Of a stretch of DNA of 64,000 nt, positions 1 through 9,429 are shown in pieces. The stretch covers positions 620,001-684,000 of the forward strand of contig JALIZF010001864.1 in assembly GCA_029948255.1 (NCBI GenBank). Reading direction: 5' to 3'. A program made the translations under genes and the position numbers. The notes beneath the pieces are model-generated. The model saw only the letters and a program-made list of their open reading frames with translations. It did not search any database and was not told the origin of the DNA. Positions within the stretch are counted from its first letter, which is position 1; each line of letters opens with the position of its first letter. The stretch comes from Telmatactis stephensoni (Eukaryota; Cnidaria; Anthozoa; Actiniaria; Isophelliidae).

Positions 1-31
1 AATCTTTTTCTCGGAATAAATGTTGCATATT

Positions 32-844
32 GTGTAGTTCCAGAAATTATCCATACCCCCCCACGGAGGGATAAATAATTTCCGAGGGGTAGGGGGGTCA
101 AAATCGTCTAAATTTCCAGGAGGAGGGGGGGGGGTGTTTACGTTAACATGTTTTCCGAACGGTATTTTTACAAAAATACTCTAAAAATACTCCAAATGCC
201 ATAACCAAGCCTCGCATATGAAACAGTATTGATCACTCAGCATCTTTAATCATTTCTTGAAGCATAATTTGCACTTTCTTTCAGCTTAGATCAGTCTTTC
301 GATGCCTACATGTTCGATAGTCGCCATTTTGATTTATGAGAATGACCGCTGACCGGAATGACTGCTGACCATATTCGAAAACAAAGTGGCTGCCGCGAAC
401 GTTCCTCTATAAACAATGTCACTTTTTCGGAGTATTACTCCAATGTCACAGGTCTTGCCAAGGCAAAATATTGAGAAAAAGTTGAATTTATTCGATCCAT
501 ACCTTTTGAATAAAAGCGATTGTAGCGAAGAATTAGCGAAGTTTCCATGCATCATAGTAGAATACTACGTACTCGAAACCTCGTGGCCAACTGGAAAGCA
601 GATGAAGGCTTACAAGTCTCTAGAAGCATACAATTTCTTTGAAACCTTTTCTACTTAGTAATATGATTGGAATTTCCTAGAGGTGGGGGTACACATGTTA
701 TATCAAAGTGGAAATTCCAGGGGGTAGGGGGGATTTCTAAACAACCTCAAAACAAGAATTTCTGGGGGGTATGGGGGGTCTGAAAAAAAATCCCTCCGTG
801 GGGGGGGGGGGGGGGGGGGGTATGGATAATTTCTGGAACTACAC
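32..844. mobile_element. TIR DNA element with G-rich subterminal regions
   Basis: The ends are inverted copies of each other: GTGTAGTTCCAGAAATTATC at 32 is mirrored by the sequence ending at 844, and the match continues through a C/G run and CACGGAGGGA. ATT (29-31 and 845-847) is a possible 3-bp target duplication. Subterminal regions carry several G runs, including about 21 consecutive G at 800-820. No complete transposase is visible, so this is a non-autonomous element. It encloses a short coding-like fragment at 416-658. Confidence 0.7.
416..658 (+). pseudogene. Coding-like fragment inside the TIR element
   Basis: An 80-codon open frame lies entirely within the TIR element at 32-844. Its C-terminal half contains TSWPTGKQMKAYKSLEAYNF, which I associate, from memory only, with N-terminal parts of SWIM-zinc-finger or transposon-related cnidarian proteins. 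No zinc ligands are present and the frame stops right after this motif, so it is at best a captured or decayed exon. It could also be chance coding. No promoter or splice signals decide the matter. Confidence 0.3.
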
Positions 845-847
845 ATT

Positions 848-1691
848 GGTCCTAACAGTTTGACAATAAACACAAGTTTTGCCTCATGTCTGAATGAATG
901 AATTTGCAAATGCGCGCTACCAAAAATGCACCTTTAAAGCTCAATCAACTTCCAGTTTTGTTATTACCAGTCTACAACATATTGTTGCCCATTGCCCAGA
1001 CAAACATAATATTCAAAACTTGTTTACGTTCACATTATACCCTGTCATCCAATCAGATCACAAGAAAAATAGACTTTGACAGTGGTATATAACAAACCCA
1101 TTTAATACAGACATTGGATAATATGGACAACAGCCACTTTTTCCTGTCCCAGTATGCCCATTTTCATACAAAATCTACCTGGTTAATAAGGAAACTTAAT
1201 TTTCTCAAGACAATGACAATGTGTAAGGTGATTGCTTTTAATAAAGTTAGGTGCTTTCTGTGCTTTTTCACATTTCAACTTTTAAATTAATTACAGACAT
1301 TGAGAGTTTCTCCCACTAATAATAAACAGATGATCAGTGACATGCATTCAGTGTTTCTGCTGAAAATACAAACGTGATGTAAATTGACCAATCCAGTTTA
1401 TGTGCAGGGCATCTGGTTAATATGGACACTGCATGGGTTCCACTGTACAAAAGAAAAAAGAATAAAACAGCCTCAAACTGAAAAAAAACCTGCCAGCTTT
1501 TTAATGGATTCCAGATAGGAAGAAAAATTGTTTTGGGGGCTTATTTCATTCTGCTTGCCATCAGAAAATCCATTATTCTTAATCAAAACCCCTTGTTTGT
1601 GTAGAGGCTGGAGAGATGATCATACAGGTACCATATGCACAATGCTTGTTTTACATTATTGTTGCTGTTGTTCTTTTTGACTTATTTTCAG
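848..1691. other. Non-coding stretch, probably tetraspanin intron
   Basis: No further tetraspanin exon could be recognised here. The sequence is AT-rich with only short chance frames. It ends in a polypyrimidine tract and AG acceptor at 1690-1691. Earlier exons of the gene probably lie upstream of the window. Confidence 0.4.
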
Positions 1692-2559
1692 TGTTTTGCT
1701 AAAGGCACATGTGGCACATGCTTTGGATATCTAAAATCACATGGCCTTGAAGACTTGAAAAAGGCCATAGGGGGTGTAGGTCTTTTCTTCAGCTTTACTC
1801 TGGTAGGTATTGAACTTGATGTGGAGTCACTTTTTTAATCCAAAATAATGTTGATCTAACCCACAAGGAAACAGCTGGGACACATCAGAAGAAGTCATCT
1901 AATTTGTTTGATAAAGCAAAAGAATCTATTGTTATTGCTTTTTGTTTTGTTTTGTTTTTTTATTTTGGTTTAGATGTTAGGGATATCAAACTGACTGGAT
2001 GACATCTTCCACGGACACATATTTGTGGGACTGTTTATTGCACACTAAATGGGAGACACTTTTCTCTCTCACCCACTACATTCTAATTAACAAGTAGACC
2101 TCAAGGCCGAATGGACTACGAGTCAATAGCCCATGAGGCCTACGGCTATTCAAACTCGTAGTCCATGAGGCCGAGAGGTCTAATTGTTTTAGTATTCACC
2201 AACATATTGGGCCAAAGGTGAATGAGACTAAACAAAACAAAGAGAGAAAAAAATGTTTTATTGATATCAAAACTCGCGCTTCCTCTCAACTCGGGCTATC
2301 ACCAATAGCCCGAGGTTAGGGAGCCAATCAGAATGCAGGATTTGTAATAGCCCTTATGTTGGTGAATACTAATATTCGATATGTAAACAACTCAGCTCAC
2401 TAGTTTGTTTTTAGACAAATTGCCATCAAACATTTTAAGAAGATATTTTTGCTTCTATAATTTGACTCAGTTGTGTTTACCTAGTTTGTAGGGGTATATC
2501 TGGCCTTCAAGTTCAGACATTTAAAAGATCCAAGAGCCAATCCTGGAGCATTTTTATAG
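1692..2559 (+). CDS. Tetraspanin-13/31-like protein, C-terminal exons (partial)
   Basis: Two exons give the C-terminus of a tetraspanin. Exon A, 1692-1806, follows a TTATTTTCAG acceptor and encodes two Cys-containing motifs of the large extracellular loop (GTCGTCF) and the start of the fourth membrane helix (IGGVGLFFSFTLVG). It ends at TAG|GTATTG in phase 1. Exon B, 2492-2559, follows TTTGTAG and encodes the rest of the helix, a basic stretch and the tail KDPRANPGAFL before TAG. The helix plus the KDPRANP-AFL tail is the signature of the TSPAN13/TSPAN31 branch, so identification is firm although about 60 residues are visible. Upstream exons are not seen. The 685-bp intron holds two MITEs. An alternative read-through of exon A ends at 1838 without the conserved tail and is less likely. 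Confidence 0.85.
2083..2192. mobile_element. MITE in the tetraspanin intron, first of two
   Basis: The inverted arms TAGACCTCAAGGCCGAATGG (from 2095) and the mirror ending at 2182 pair over most of their length around ATGGACTACGAGT; the match extends weakly to CTAA at the outer ends. No coding capacity. It abuts the next element, and the junction reads as though both belong to one larger family. Confidence 0.6.
2190..2371. mobile_element. MITE in the tetraspanin intron, second of two
   Basis: Perfect 17-bp terminal inverted repeats TAGTATTCACCAACATA (2190-2206) and its complement (2355-2371). The inside holds a second palindrome, CTCGGGCTAT with its mirror near 2300. Non-coding. Confidence 0.7.
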
Positions 2560-3430
2560 CAACAACATTAACTAATTATACAGAACGGTCAGTCAAAACC
2601 TGTCAGGCAGACCTACCTTTGTGAACTGAATGTCCAGTACTCTGAAAAGAACCGAGATGCCACTGCATTCACTGAGTGTTACGTTGTAAAGAGATGATTC
2701 TACTACGCATTGAGAGCGACTCAAAATAATATGTGCAATTATTTCCAAAAAAAAATCCGCGTTTTACAGTTGCAGAAATGAATGATGTCACAGGCCAAAA
2801 TTTTAAGTGAATCAGAACTATTTGAAACAGGTATAACCCAGACTTAATTTTATAATCTAAATTGATAATTGCTAACCATTTATTATTTTCTATATCATAT
2901 TAAGGAAATTTATTTTGGGGACCTAAATTGAGCCAACTTGCTAAACTCCTGTTTTTTACTTAAAGGGGGAAAACGTACAAAAAAGTTCAGCTACATACAT
3001 TCTGTATTCATTTTTGAATGCACAGTAGTGATAAATATTACATGTAATTATGTGTGACAGGGATTGGCTGGAAAACGAGGAGCGCGGTGTAGTGCTATTT
3101 GCATATAGCGAATTCCCACCTGAGCCAAAGCTTGTCATGCAGTCCTTTAGAGACGTTTTGAATGTTTTATAGATGGTAGGCAACTAATGATGTGCATCCA
3201 TTCGCTTTATTACATTAGGGAGGTTGTATTATATTAGGGAGGTTGAGAGAATGATAACATAGGAAAAAGTGGTTTTTACTTAACCCAAGAAACAAAAATT
3301 AATAGTCACATGGACAAATAGAATGGAAACAATTAATAAGTGATTTTCATCCATCCCGTGAAAGAATAGCAAATAAGTGTAATAGTCAAATAGAGACTTG
3401 AGAAAACAATTGATTACGATCTACTAATGT
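2560..3430. other. Non-coding, 3' flank of the tetraspanin gene
   Basis: No exon or RNA gene was recognised. AT-rich sequence with short chance frames only, presumably including the tetraspanin 3' UTR. I see no clear AATAAA near the stop. Confidence 0.4.
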
Positions 3431-3431
3431 G

Positions 3432-3855
3432 TATAAGAGGAGATTTTTTTTCACGTTCAAGCATTCGGCAACAAAAACCGTATTCAGCTGAAGAATAACT
3501 GTTGTACAAAGCTAAAGTTATTACTTTCAGAACGCTTATAGGTTGTTTGTAAGTGGTTTTGATTAATACAAGTTGGATAAAAGTGTTAATCCAAAGTGAA
3601 AATCAGATTTGAGTCGAAAATGAGTTTTAGGCCTTCTTTCACTCAATTGCAAATCAATCAATCAGCTTGAAAGTTGCTAAATTTGAATAAAAATACAGGA
3701 CAACCACTTTGTACAACTCAAAAAACTGTTTTAAACAGGGATTGTATCTTTAATAGCGTAGATCAATTCCTAACTGATAAAAACTTGTACGAGGATCTAG
3801 CTTTTGGCACTTTTAGCCATTATTACTCGATTTGCCGAAAAAAATCTTGTCTTAA
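3432..3855 (+). repeat. Dispersed ~400-bp repeat, copy 1
   Basis: This block matches 11945-12375 in the same orientation. Shared landmarks in order include TTCAAGCATT near the start, AATCCAAAGTGAAAAT, ATGAG-TTTAGGCCT, AATCAGCTTG and GGCACTTTTAGC near the end. Divergence is substantial and there is no open frame, so both are old copies of one family. Confidence 0.6.
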
Positions 3856-3964
3856 TATAACATGACATCTATTTAACTAGTAAAACCACTGCAAATTTTC
3901 TACTGACTAAAACTTTTGCGTAGAACAATAGTTTAATAATTGTTTAATTTATTTTAGTTTTTTA

Positions 3965-4030
3965 ATTGTAAAGCGTTTATACCATGAGCCTTATGCTCGG
4001 GAGATTGGGCGACCACTCCCTTTGTTACGG
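3965..4030 (+). repeat. SINE tail fragment
   Basis: CATGAGCC-T--GCTCGGGAGA followed by TGGGC-ACCACTCCC matches the distal part of the SINE at 30541-30775. Only the tail is recognisable here. Confidence 0.5.
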
Positions 4031-4544
4031 ACAATACTGAAATAGATTAGCTTAATCTTAATAGTTCTTACTAAGTGCATCATCTTGAACCTTATACTCA
4101 CAAAATTTTTGGATTGTGAGAATTTTATCAAGAAATGACAGCGTTTGGTGAAATCTAATGCCTGATTCATACGACGACGTGAAGCATAGAAAATTGAACC
4201 GTACCGCATATTACACCGTGTAAACCAGGCCTAAGACTGCAATTGTAATTTTCAATCAGTTCAAAATGATGTAAAGCAGAGATTATTAACAGCTATAATA
4301 CATTAGGTATTTTGTACTTAATAAAATGGTTTTATCTGTTATATAAATAATAAATTTGGCGTAGCTTATCACCGTTCCTTGCAACACCAGTGCTGAATTA
4401 CGAAGGGCGCAGCTCAACGATCGAGTCGAAGGTATACAAGGGCGTTTTCATTACGAGACAGTTATAAATTTACACATTTACATACAAATTTACATACACA
4501 TACACGTAGCAGCCACCATACAACCCATGTCTGATCACGGAGCA

Positions 4545-4726
4545 CAGCTTAGATCGAAACTAGTTCGTTTTTACTGAGAGGAAAAACCGGGGTACCTGGA
4601 GAAAAAACCTCAAAGCAAGGAAGAGAACGAACAAGAAACTCAAGCCACGTGATGCCCCGTTCGGGAATGGAATTCGGGACCACAGAGGTGACAGACCGGC
4701 GCTCCGTCTCACCGCTCGGCCACCCT
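4545..4726 (-). mobile_element. tRNA-derived SINE (minus strand)
   Basis: On the minus strand a tRNA-like head begins GGTGGCCGAGCGGTGAGACG, a good Pol III box A, followed by a degenerate box B. Downstream, TTTTTTCTCCAGGTACCCCG resembles the conserved SINE core (TTTTCTCCGGGTACTCCGG type) common in marine invertebrate genomes. The core name is from memory. No terminator-bounded gene is seen, so this is a decayed insertion. Confidence 0.6.
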
Positions 4727-5183
4727 ATACTGGTTTTAAGCCACAACCACAAAATAGTACATACTATTTAGGGAAGCAAAAAGTTCGTAGTGTAAGTAGG
4801 GTTCGTATACGCCTCCTGGAAATCCTGGATTTTTATTTTCTTCCTATATAGAAAGTCCTTGGAAGTCCTGGATTTTTTAATAAATTCCTGAAGAACTTCT
4901 GGAAAACAAAATCGAATATGTGTACGTTTACTGTGCATATATGTTCACGTAAAAGCTCCGTTTATATTCTTTAACTCAGCCAGTAAAAACGTTATGCAAA
5001 TGAAGATAATTTTGTATCTGAATTACATCCTCCATGGTCAATAATTTCTTTTGTATTTTGCTCATTAATTATTCATGAGTTTATTAGTTGTGATAAAGAA
5101 CAAAAGTAAACAATGGGTTTAGAGTCTACTACAAACTATTATGCGTACAATTTTTTCACGGGTTAAATAAAATGGCTTCACTA

Positions 5184-5601
5184 AAGCCACGGCTTCACGA
5201 GCGATTTTTTGCTTGCGCTGGTGACGCGATTTTTTCCAAAATCACCAACGCGCGGGGTGGCTACACGAGTGACAAATGCTAGCAACATCATTCATTTTGT
5301 CCGCCATTTTGAAAAAGATCCAAGCCTTAATTTCATTCTGGCACCTTATTGGCTGAATAAACTTTAGTCGCGTCGCGAGTGCAAGGAAAAAGTTGCAGAG
5401 TGGCTACACGAGCGACAAAGTCCACGAATACGTTGCGAAAAATTCAACTCGATTAATTTCTCGCAACTTTGTTTGGCGATTTTTTCAGCTGTCGCGTCGT
5501 CTGTGCAAGAGTGGCTACACGTGCGATTTCCTCGTGCGTTGGCGATTTTAAAAATTCGCGTCGCCAGTGCACGCAAAAAATCGCTCGTGAAGCCGTGGCT
5601 T
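5184..5601. mobile_element. MITE, TA-flanked, 418 bp
   Basis: Inverted ends AAGCCACGGCTTCACGAGCG (5184) and its mirror ending at 5601, extending about 35 bp, with TA on both sides. The inside repeats GTGGCTACACG-GCGA several times in both orientations. Short frames within it are by-products of this repetition. Confidence 0.75.
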
Positions 5602-6120
5602 TATGTATGGTGTGCCTATTTTAGATTGAATTTTATTTATCTTTTCAGACTCCCTGCGTTAACCAATATTCTTTAATAATGCGCAGTGCAGGGTCTAAAA
5701 GCCCAACATTTCTGGTCTTAGGTGATAGACTACATTGTCTCGTGATCATCCAAGCGAATTCGGGAAAGGTCTTTTGTTCCCATTTCTAAAACATTTTCGA
5801 AGTGCCATTGTGTCAATAAGACCCCTGTTTATTTGAACGCTTCAACTAAGTGCTATTGAACCATAATATTTAAGTGCTCCTCACCCTTCTGACAATATTC
5901 AAGTGTTGATTCTAAATGGGGTCAGCTGTTGAATGACCACAATAGATTATATAGTTAGAGTGATGTGTCTTTGAAGGTTCTTCCATGTCATTTGCTAATG
6001 CTGTGACGTCAGAGGAGTAATGATTCATTTCAGAGACTCAAATATGTTCTAGCGAATAGTACTTTCGAATACAAAAAGGCACAGAGAAAGCGGAAAAAAT
6101 TCAAATACTGAAAGAATTCA

Positions 6121-6198
6121 TACCCTGCTTGGCAGAGGTTTCGTTATTTTCCGTTAGAGGGGGAAAATAACGAAACCTCTGCCATTGCAAGCAGGGTA
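6121..6198. mobile_element. Short palindromic MITE / hairpin
   Basis: TACCCTGCTTGGCAGAGGTT at 6121 pairs with the mirror ending at 6198 over about 32 bp, interrupted by a 4-nt bulge; the loop is about 10 nt. Flanks AGAATTCA (6113-6120) and AGATTTCA (6199-6206) match at 7 of 8 positions and may be a target duplication. Confidence 0.6.
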
Positions 6199-7550
6199 AG
6201 ATTTCATAGAATTCGAGAGTCTGCCGCTCAGGCTTAAACTCATGTAAACTGCTCAGTTATATATTCGATCACTTCTGAGGTCAAGAATATGTTGAATATA
6301 TGAACGAATGTATTCCTTAATAAATTTTGAATTCCCTACGATATATATCCGGCGGTAAACGCTGAGTAGCGCCGGCTGGTCTGAAAGGCAGTAATTTTAT
6401 CGGACAAATGATTAACGACGGTTGACCTTGATGCTAACACAGCAGGAAGCTTATGTTAGGCTAACGATTTCCCTCCACCACTATTCAAATCTGTCAAGAC
6501 ATGTTTGATTTTATTTATTCCCAACACAATCATTTATTAATGCAACGGTCTAAAGTCTTTGTATTGGAATCAATCCTCTCCCGTGCTAGTTGTAAGATCA
6601 ATCTCTTCGAGTTGTTGTTATTGTCGTCAAAGGAATGATTGTGAAGTATCTGGGAAACAGTTTGAAGTTTCCATACTTTCTAATAGAACCTGAGGAACTA
6701 TCTGGCTGTTAATCGACATATGTAGTAGATCATAGTAGACACTCCATTTCCATGCATCGAACTCACGGACTTCCATGGATATGTGCCGGGCGCAATCAGT
6801 TTACTGAAACCAAAACTTCAAAGCAGCTTTGAAAGCCAAGAATTTGCTATGGATTTTCGTGACCATTTACATCATTGTAGGCCGCGGTAATAATTTTTGT
6901 GCCGCGAAAGTACAGAAAGTAGGAATACAAGCGTTTTAGTTTATAAGAGATCGTACACAATGAGAAAATTCTAACACTGTACCCCGTAGACATCTTTGAA
7001 GCTACGAATTCTTAACGCCCCTCCCCTGCTTAGGAGATTTTAAGATGCGCGAACCGACCTGCGCGATCTCACAAGTAGATGTCAATATTTGGCAGGCAAC
7101 TCTTGCCTTTTCTCGCCTGGCGTCCAGGCCACTACGTGTCTTTAACACAGGAGGCCCAAAGCGAAAAAGCGAACAGTTGCCTGCGGAGGAGGCTAGGGTC
7201 AAGTCAAGGCCAGACATGTTTCCCTTAGTCATCAACTGACTGTTCTCCATCTTCGCTCTTTTTCCCTCAAATTATGGCTTTATCACTTCATTTATTTAAC
7301 ACAGAGATTGTTTAATTCTTTAGTTTGTTTTCTTGAAAGATTTTGTGTAATGCACCGGTCGTTGTTACTTGCTTGCAGAAAGTGATTGCGTGCGTTTTTC
7401 TGCGAATACGGGTTAACACCGCGTGTTCTGATTGGTACACATAGTAGGGAAAGTCCCTTCCGCGTATGTATACAGCTTGCAAATTTCTGCTTTGAAGCAT
7501 CAAAGACATTGAATATCACAGTTGAGTTGACGATCTTTTTCTCTCTAGTT

Positions 7551-9077
7551 ATGGCTTTACAATCTAATCAGCAGAGAGCTTACCCAGACCCTAATGTTAT
7601 AGTAGTCAATGTTGACGATGATGATATGGAAATGATCATTTTTGATAATGAAGATGATGACAACAACTTTGTTGACTTGAACATCATTTCACCCAGACTG
7701 AGCAAGCTGCGATTGTTTCTTGAGATAACTCTGCAAAGACTGCCTTCTCCACTGCAAAAGTATGTCCCAAAGCACCAACGAAAAGTGGAAATACTTCTGC
7801 AGCTGCTGATTGTAACAGCAATTTTTGTGTACTATTTGTACACATTGGGAATTTTTCACGACAAGACCTTGGTCGACGAAGAAATGACGTTGACCTTGAC
7901 CACCTTCAAGAATGTCGTCTGGAACCTTCGACATCCAATATATGCCTTTCTTGGCCTATTGTACTTCAGAAGTTCGCATCTGGAAGATCTTCTGAGAAAT
8001 CTGAAGCTAACTCCCCGTAGCCTCAAGAAAGTGAAACGATGGCTTGCAATAAGCATCTTTTTTGTTTTTGTGTTTAATGTGGTGGCACCTGGGGCAATGC
8101 GCTTTGGGGAAATGTACTACACTCCAAGTGGTAACAAGAGAAAAGGATTTACTCTTAGCAAAGCTATTCTAAATACCGTGCTTTTGATTTTCGTAAAATT
8201 GCTTGCATCGCCAATTATCGTAATATTCCTAGTCGTTTTTACTTTTGTGTACTTCGAAATAAAGCAGTACAAAAGGCACATCAAAAGTTGGCCCGCAGCC
8301 GAGGAGTCATCGGCTAGGAACTTTTTTGTGGATATTCAACGCCTCATAAAAAAAACCGAGCGTGCTTTCCAGCCTCTCTTGATAAGCCACATTGGCATTC
8401 TTCTCCTGGTTTTTATCCCAGGTATCCTTGGCTTCATTTTCATTGAACGAATGAGATCTGAGGGAACTTATACCTTCACCTATCAAACAGGGCCATTCAG
8501 TAATCTAATGGCCAATAATGACCTTGTTAAAGAATTGGTCAGGCTTCCGAACCATGGCAATAAGAGTGCACCAAATAATCCAACCATTCTGGTTATAAAC
8601 ATGCCACTACCTGCCACCAAGACTGCAACTAATGGCATAAAATCTGCCACCAAAATTGCACAAAAAGACGAGAAGCGTAACACCAAAATACCCATGACAA
8701 GTGACTTCAAAAATCACCAAGAAAAGCTCCCTGACAGAAACGCGCAGCGGCGAATCGCCTTGGAGGCCTTGGCTTTCTTGGCGGAAACTTTGTCCTTGTA
8801 CATCCCGTTAGCACTGCTGGGAAAAATCAATAAAGTTTTATTGCAACTACGCCAAGCTGTCGGATGTGTGAAGTTCGAGGAGCAACAGGAGAAAGGCTAC
8901 CTTCTTCAGTCCAGAAAGGACGTAAAATACATGCTAGAAGACTTTGCCAAAGCTCAAGGTATTCATATACTTGGCATGGAACTGACAGTTATAAAGACCT
9001 TGTTTCTTGGAGTCTTTATGCCTCTCTTTACGTTGCTTATCCATATTATGATCAGACACGTAGATCTGAAAACTTAG
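7551..9077 (+). CDS. Seven-helix membrane protein, candidate gustatory-receptor-like (GRL)
   Basis: A single-exon frame of 508 residues. The start at 7551 is the first ATG after a strong acceptor (TTTTTCTCTCTAG, AG at 7547-7548), so a 5' UTR intron is likely; the frame remains open upstream only from a TTG. The N-terminus is acidic (about 21-42). Hydrophobic segments lie near residues 79-101, 124-142, 163-184, 205-236, 274-298, 402-425 and 476-502, giving seven helices. Class A GPCR marks (DRY, NPxxY, paired loop cysteines) are absent. A basic amphipathic stretch between helices 4 and 5 and a long helix 6-7 loop before a final helix starting GMELTVIKTLF fit the insect gustatory receptor/GRL ion-channel pattern. 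That assignment is inference from topology. A roughly 100-residue loop between helices 5 and 6 is unusually long. An AATAAA at 9277-9282 may end the transcript. Confidence 0.85.
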   Translation: MALQSNQQRAYPDPNVIVVNVDDDDMEMIIFDNEDDDNNFVDLNIISPRLSKLRLFLEITLQRLPSPLQKYVPKHQRKVEILLQLLIVTAIFVYYLYTLGIFHDKTLVDEEMTLTLTTFKNVVWNLRHPIYAFLGLLYFRSSHLEDLLRNLKLTPRSLKKVKRWLAISIFFVFVFNVVAPGAMRFGEMYYTPSGNKRKGFTLSKAILNTVLLIFVKLLASPIIVIFLVVFTFVYFEIKQYKRHIKSWPAAEESSARNFFVDIQRLIKKTERAFQPLLISHIGILLLVFIPGILGFIFIERMRSEGTYTFTYQTGPFSNLMANNDLVKELVRLPNHGNKSAPNNPTILVINMPLPATKTATNGIKSATKIAQKDEKRNTKIPMTSDFKNHQEKLPDRNAQRRIALEALAFLAETLSLYIPLALLGKINKVLLQLRQAVGCVKFEEQQEKGYLLQSRKDVKYMLEDFAKAQGIHILGMELTVIKTLFLGVFMPLFTLLIHIMIRHVDLKT

Positions 9078-9276
9078 TATAATTATCAGTAGGTGTTATA
9101 TTGAAAAGAGTGGTAAGGCCTCTTTCCGCCTATACGACAGTCCTAAATCTTCAAATTGCATGGACTGACTTAAAACTGAGAGAACGCTCAGTGATCGAAA
9201 GGATTGTGTGGGTATAAAACGTGATTATAACGCTTTATAAACGTGATCTATAGTCGGTGTATATAGTTAAAAATGC

Positions 9277-9282
9277 AATAAA
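9277..9282 (+). terminator. Candidate polyadenylation signal
   Basis: AATAAA about 200 nt after the stop of the seven-helix gene, followed by T/G-rich sequence. Confidence 0.45.
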
Positions 9283-9320
9283 ATGCATGTATGTACATAT
9301 GTATTATATTTGGTATAAAA

Positions 9321-9426
9321 TGCTTTTAGTTTCACTGTTGAATAGTGGATGTCAACCAGGAGAATGGGCTCCTGTGTCATCTAAATTAGACAACTTATTT
9401 ACTATTCAACAGTGAAACTAAAAGCA
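9321..9426. mobile_element. Palindromic MITE with perfect 26-bp arms
   Basis: Left arm 9321-9346 (TGCTTTTAGTTTCACTGTTG...) and right arm 9401-9426 are perfect complements around a 54-bp spacer. It lies just downstream of the seven-helix gene. No clear target duplication. Confidence 0.65.
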
Positions 9427-9429
9427 CTC

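Noticed and set aside
7386..7550. N-terminal extension of the seven-helix protein by 55 codons
   Set aside because: It starts at TTG, not ATG, and a splice acceptor lies directly before the ATG at 7551.
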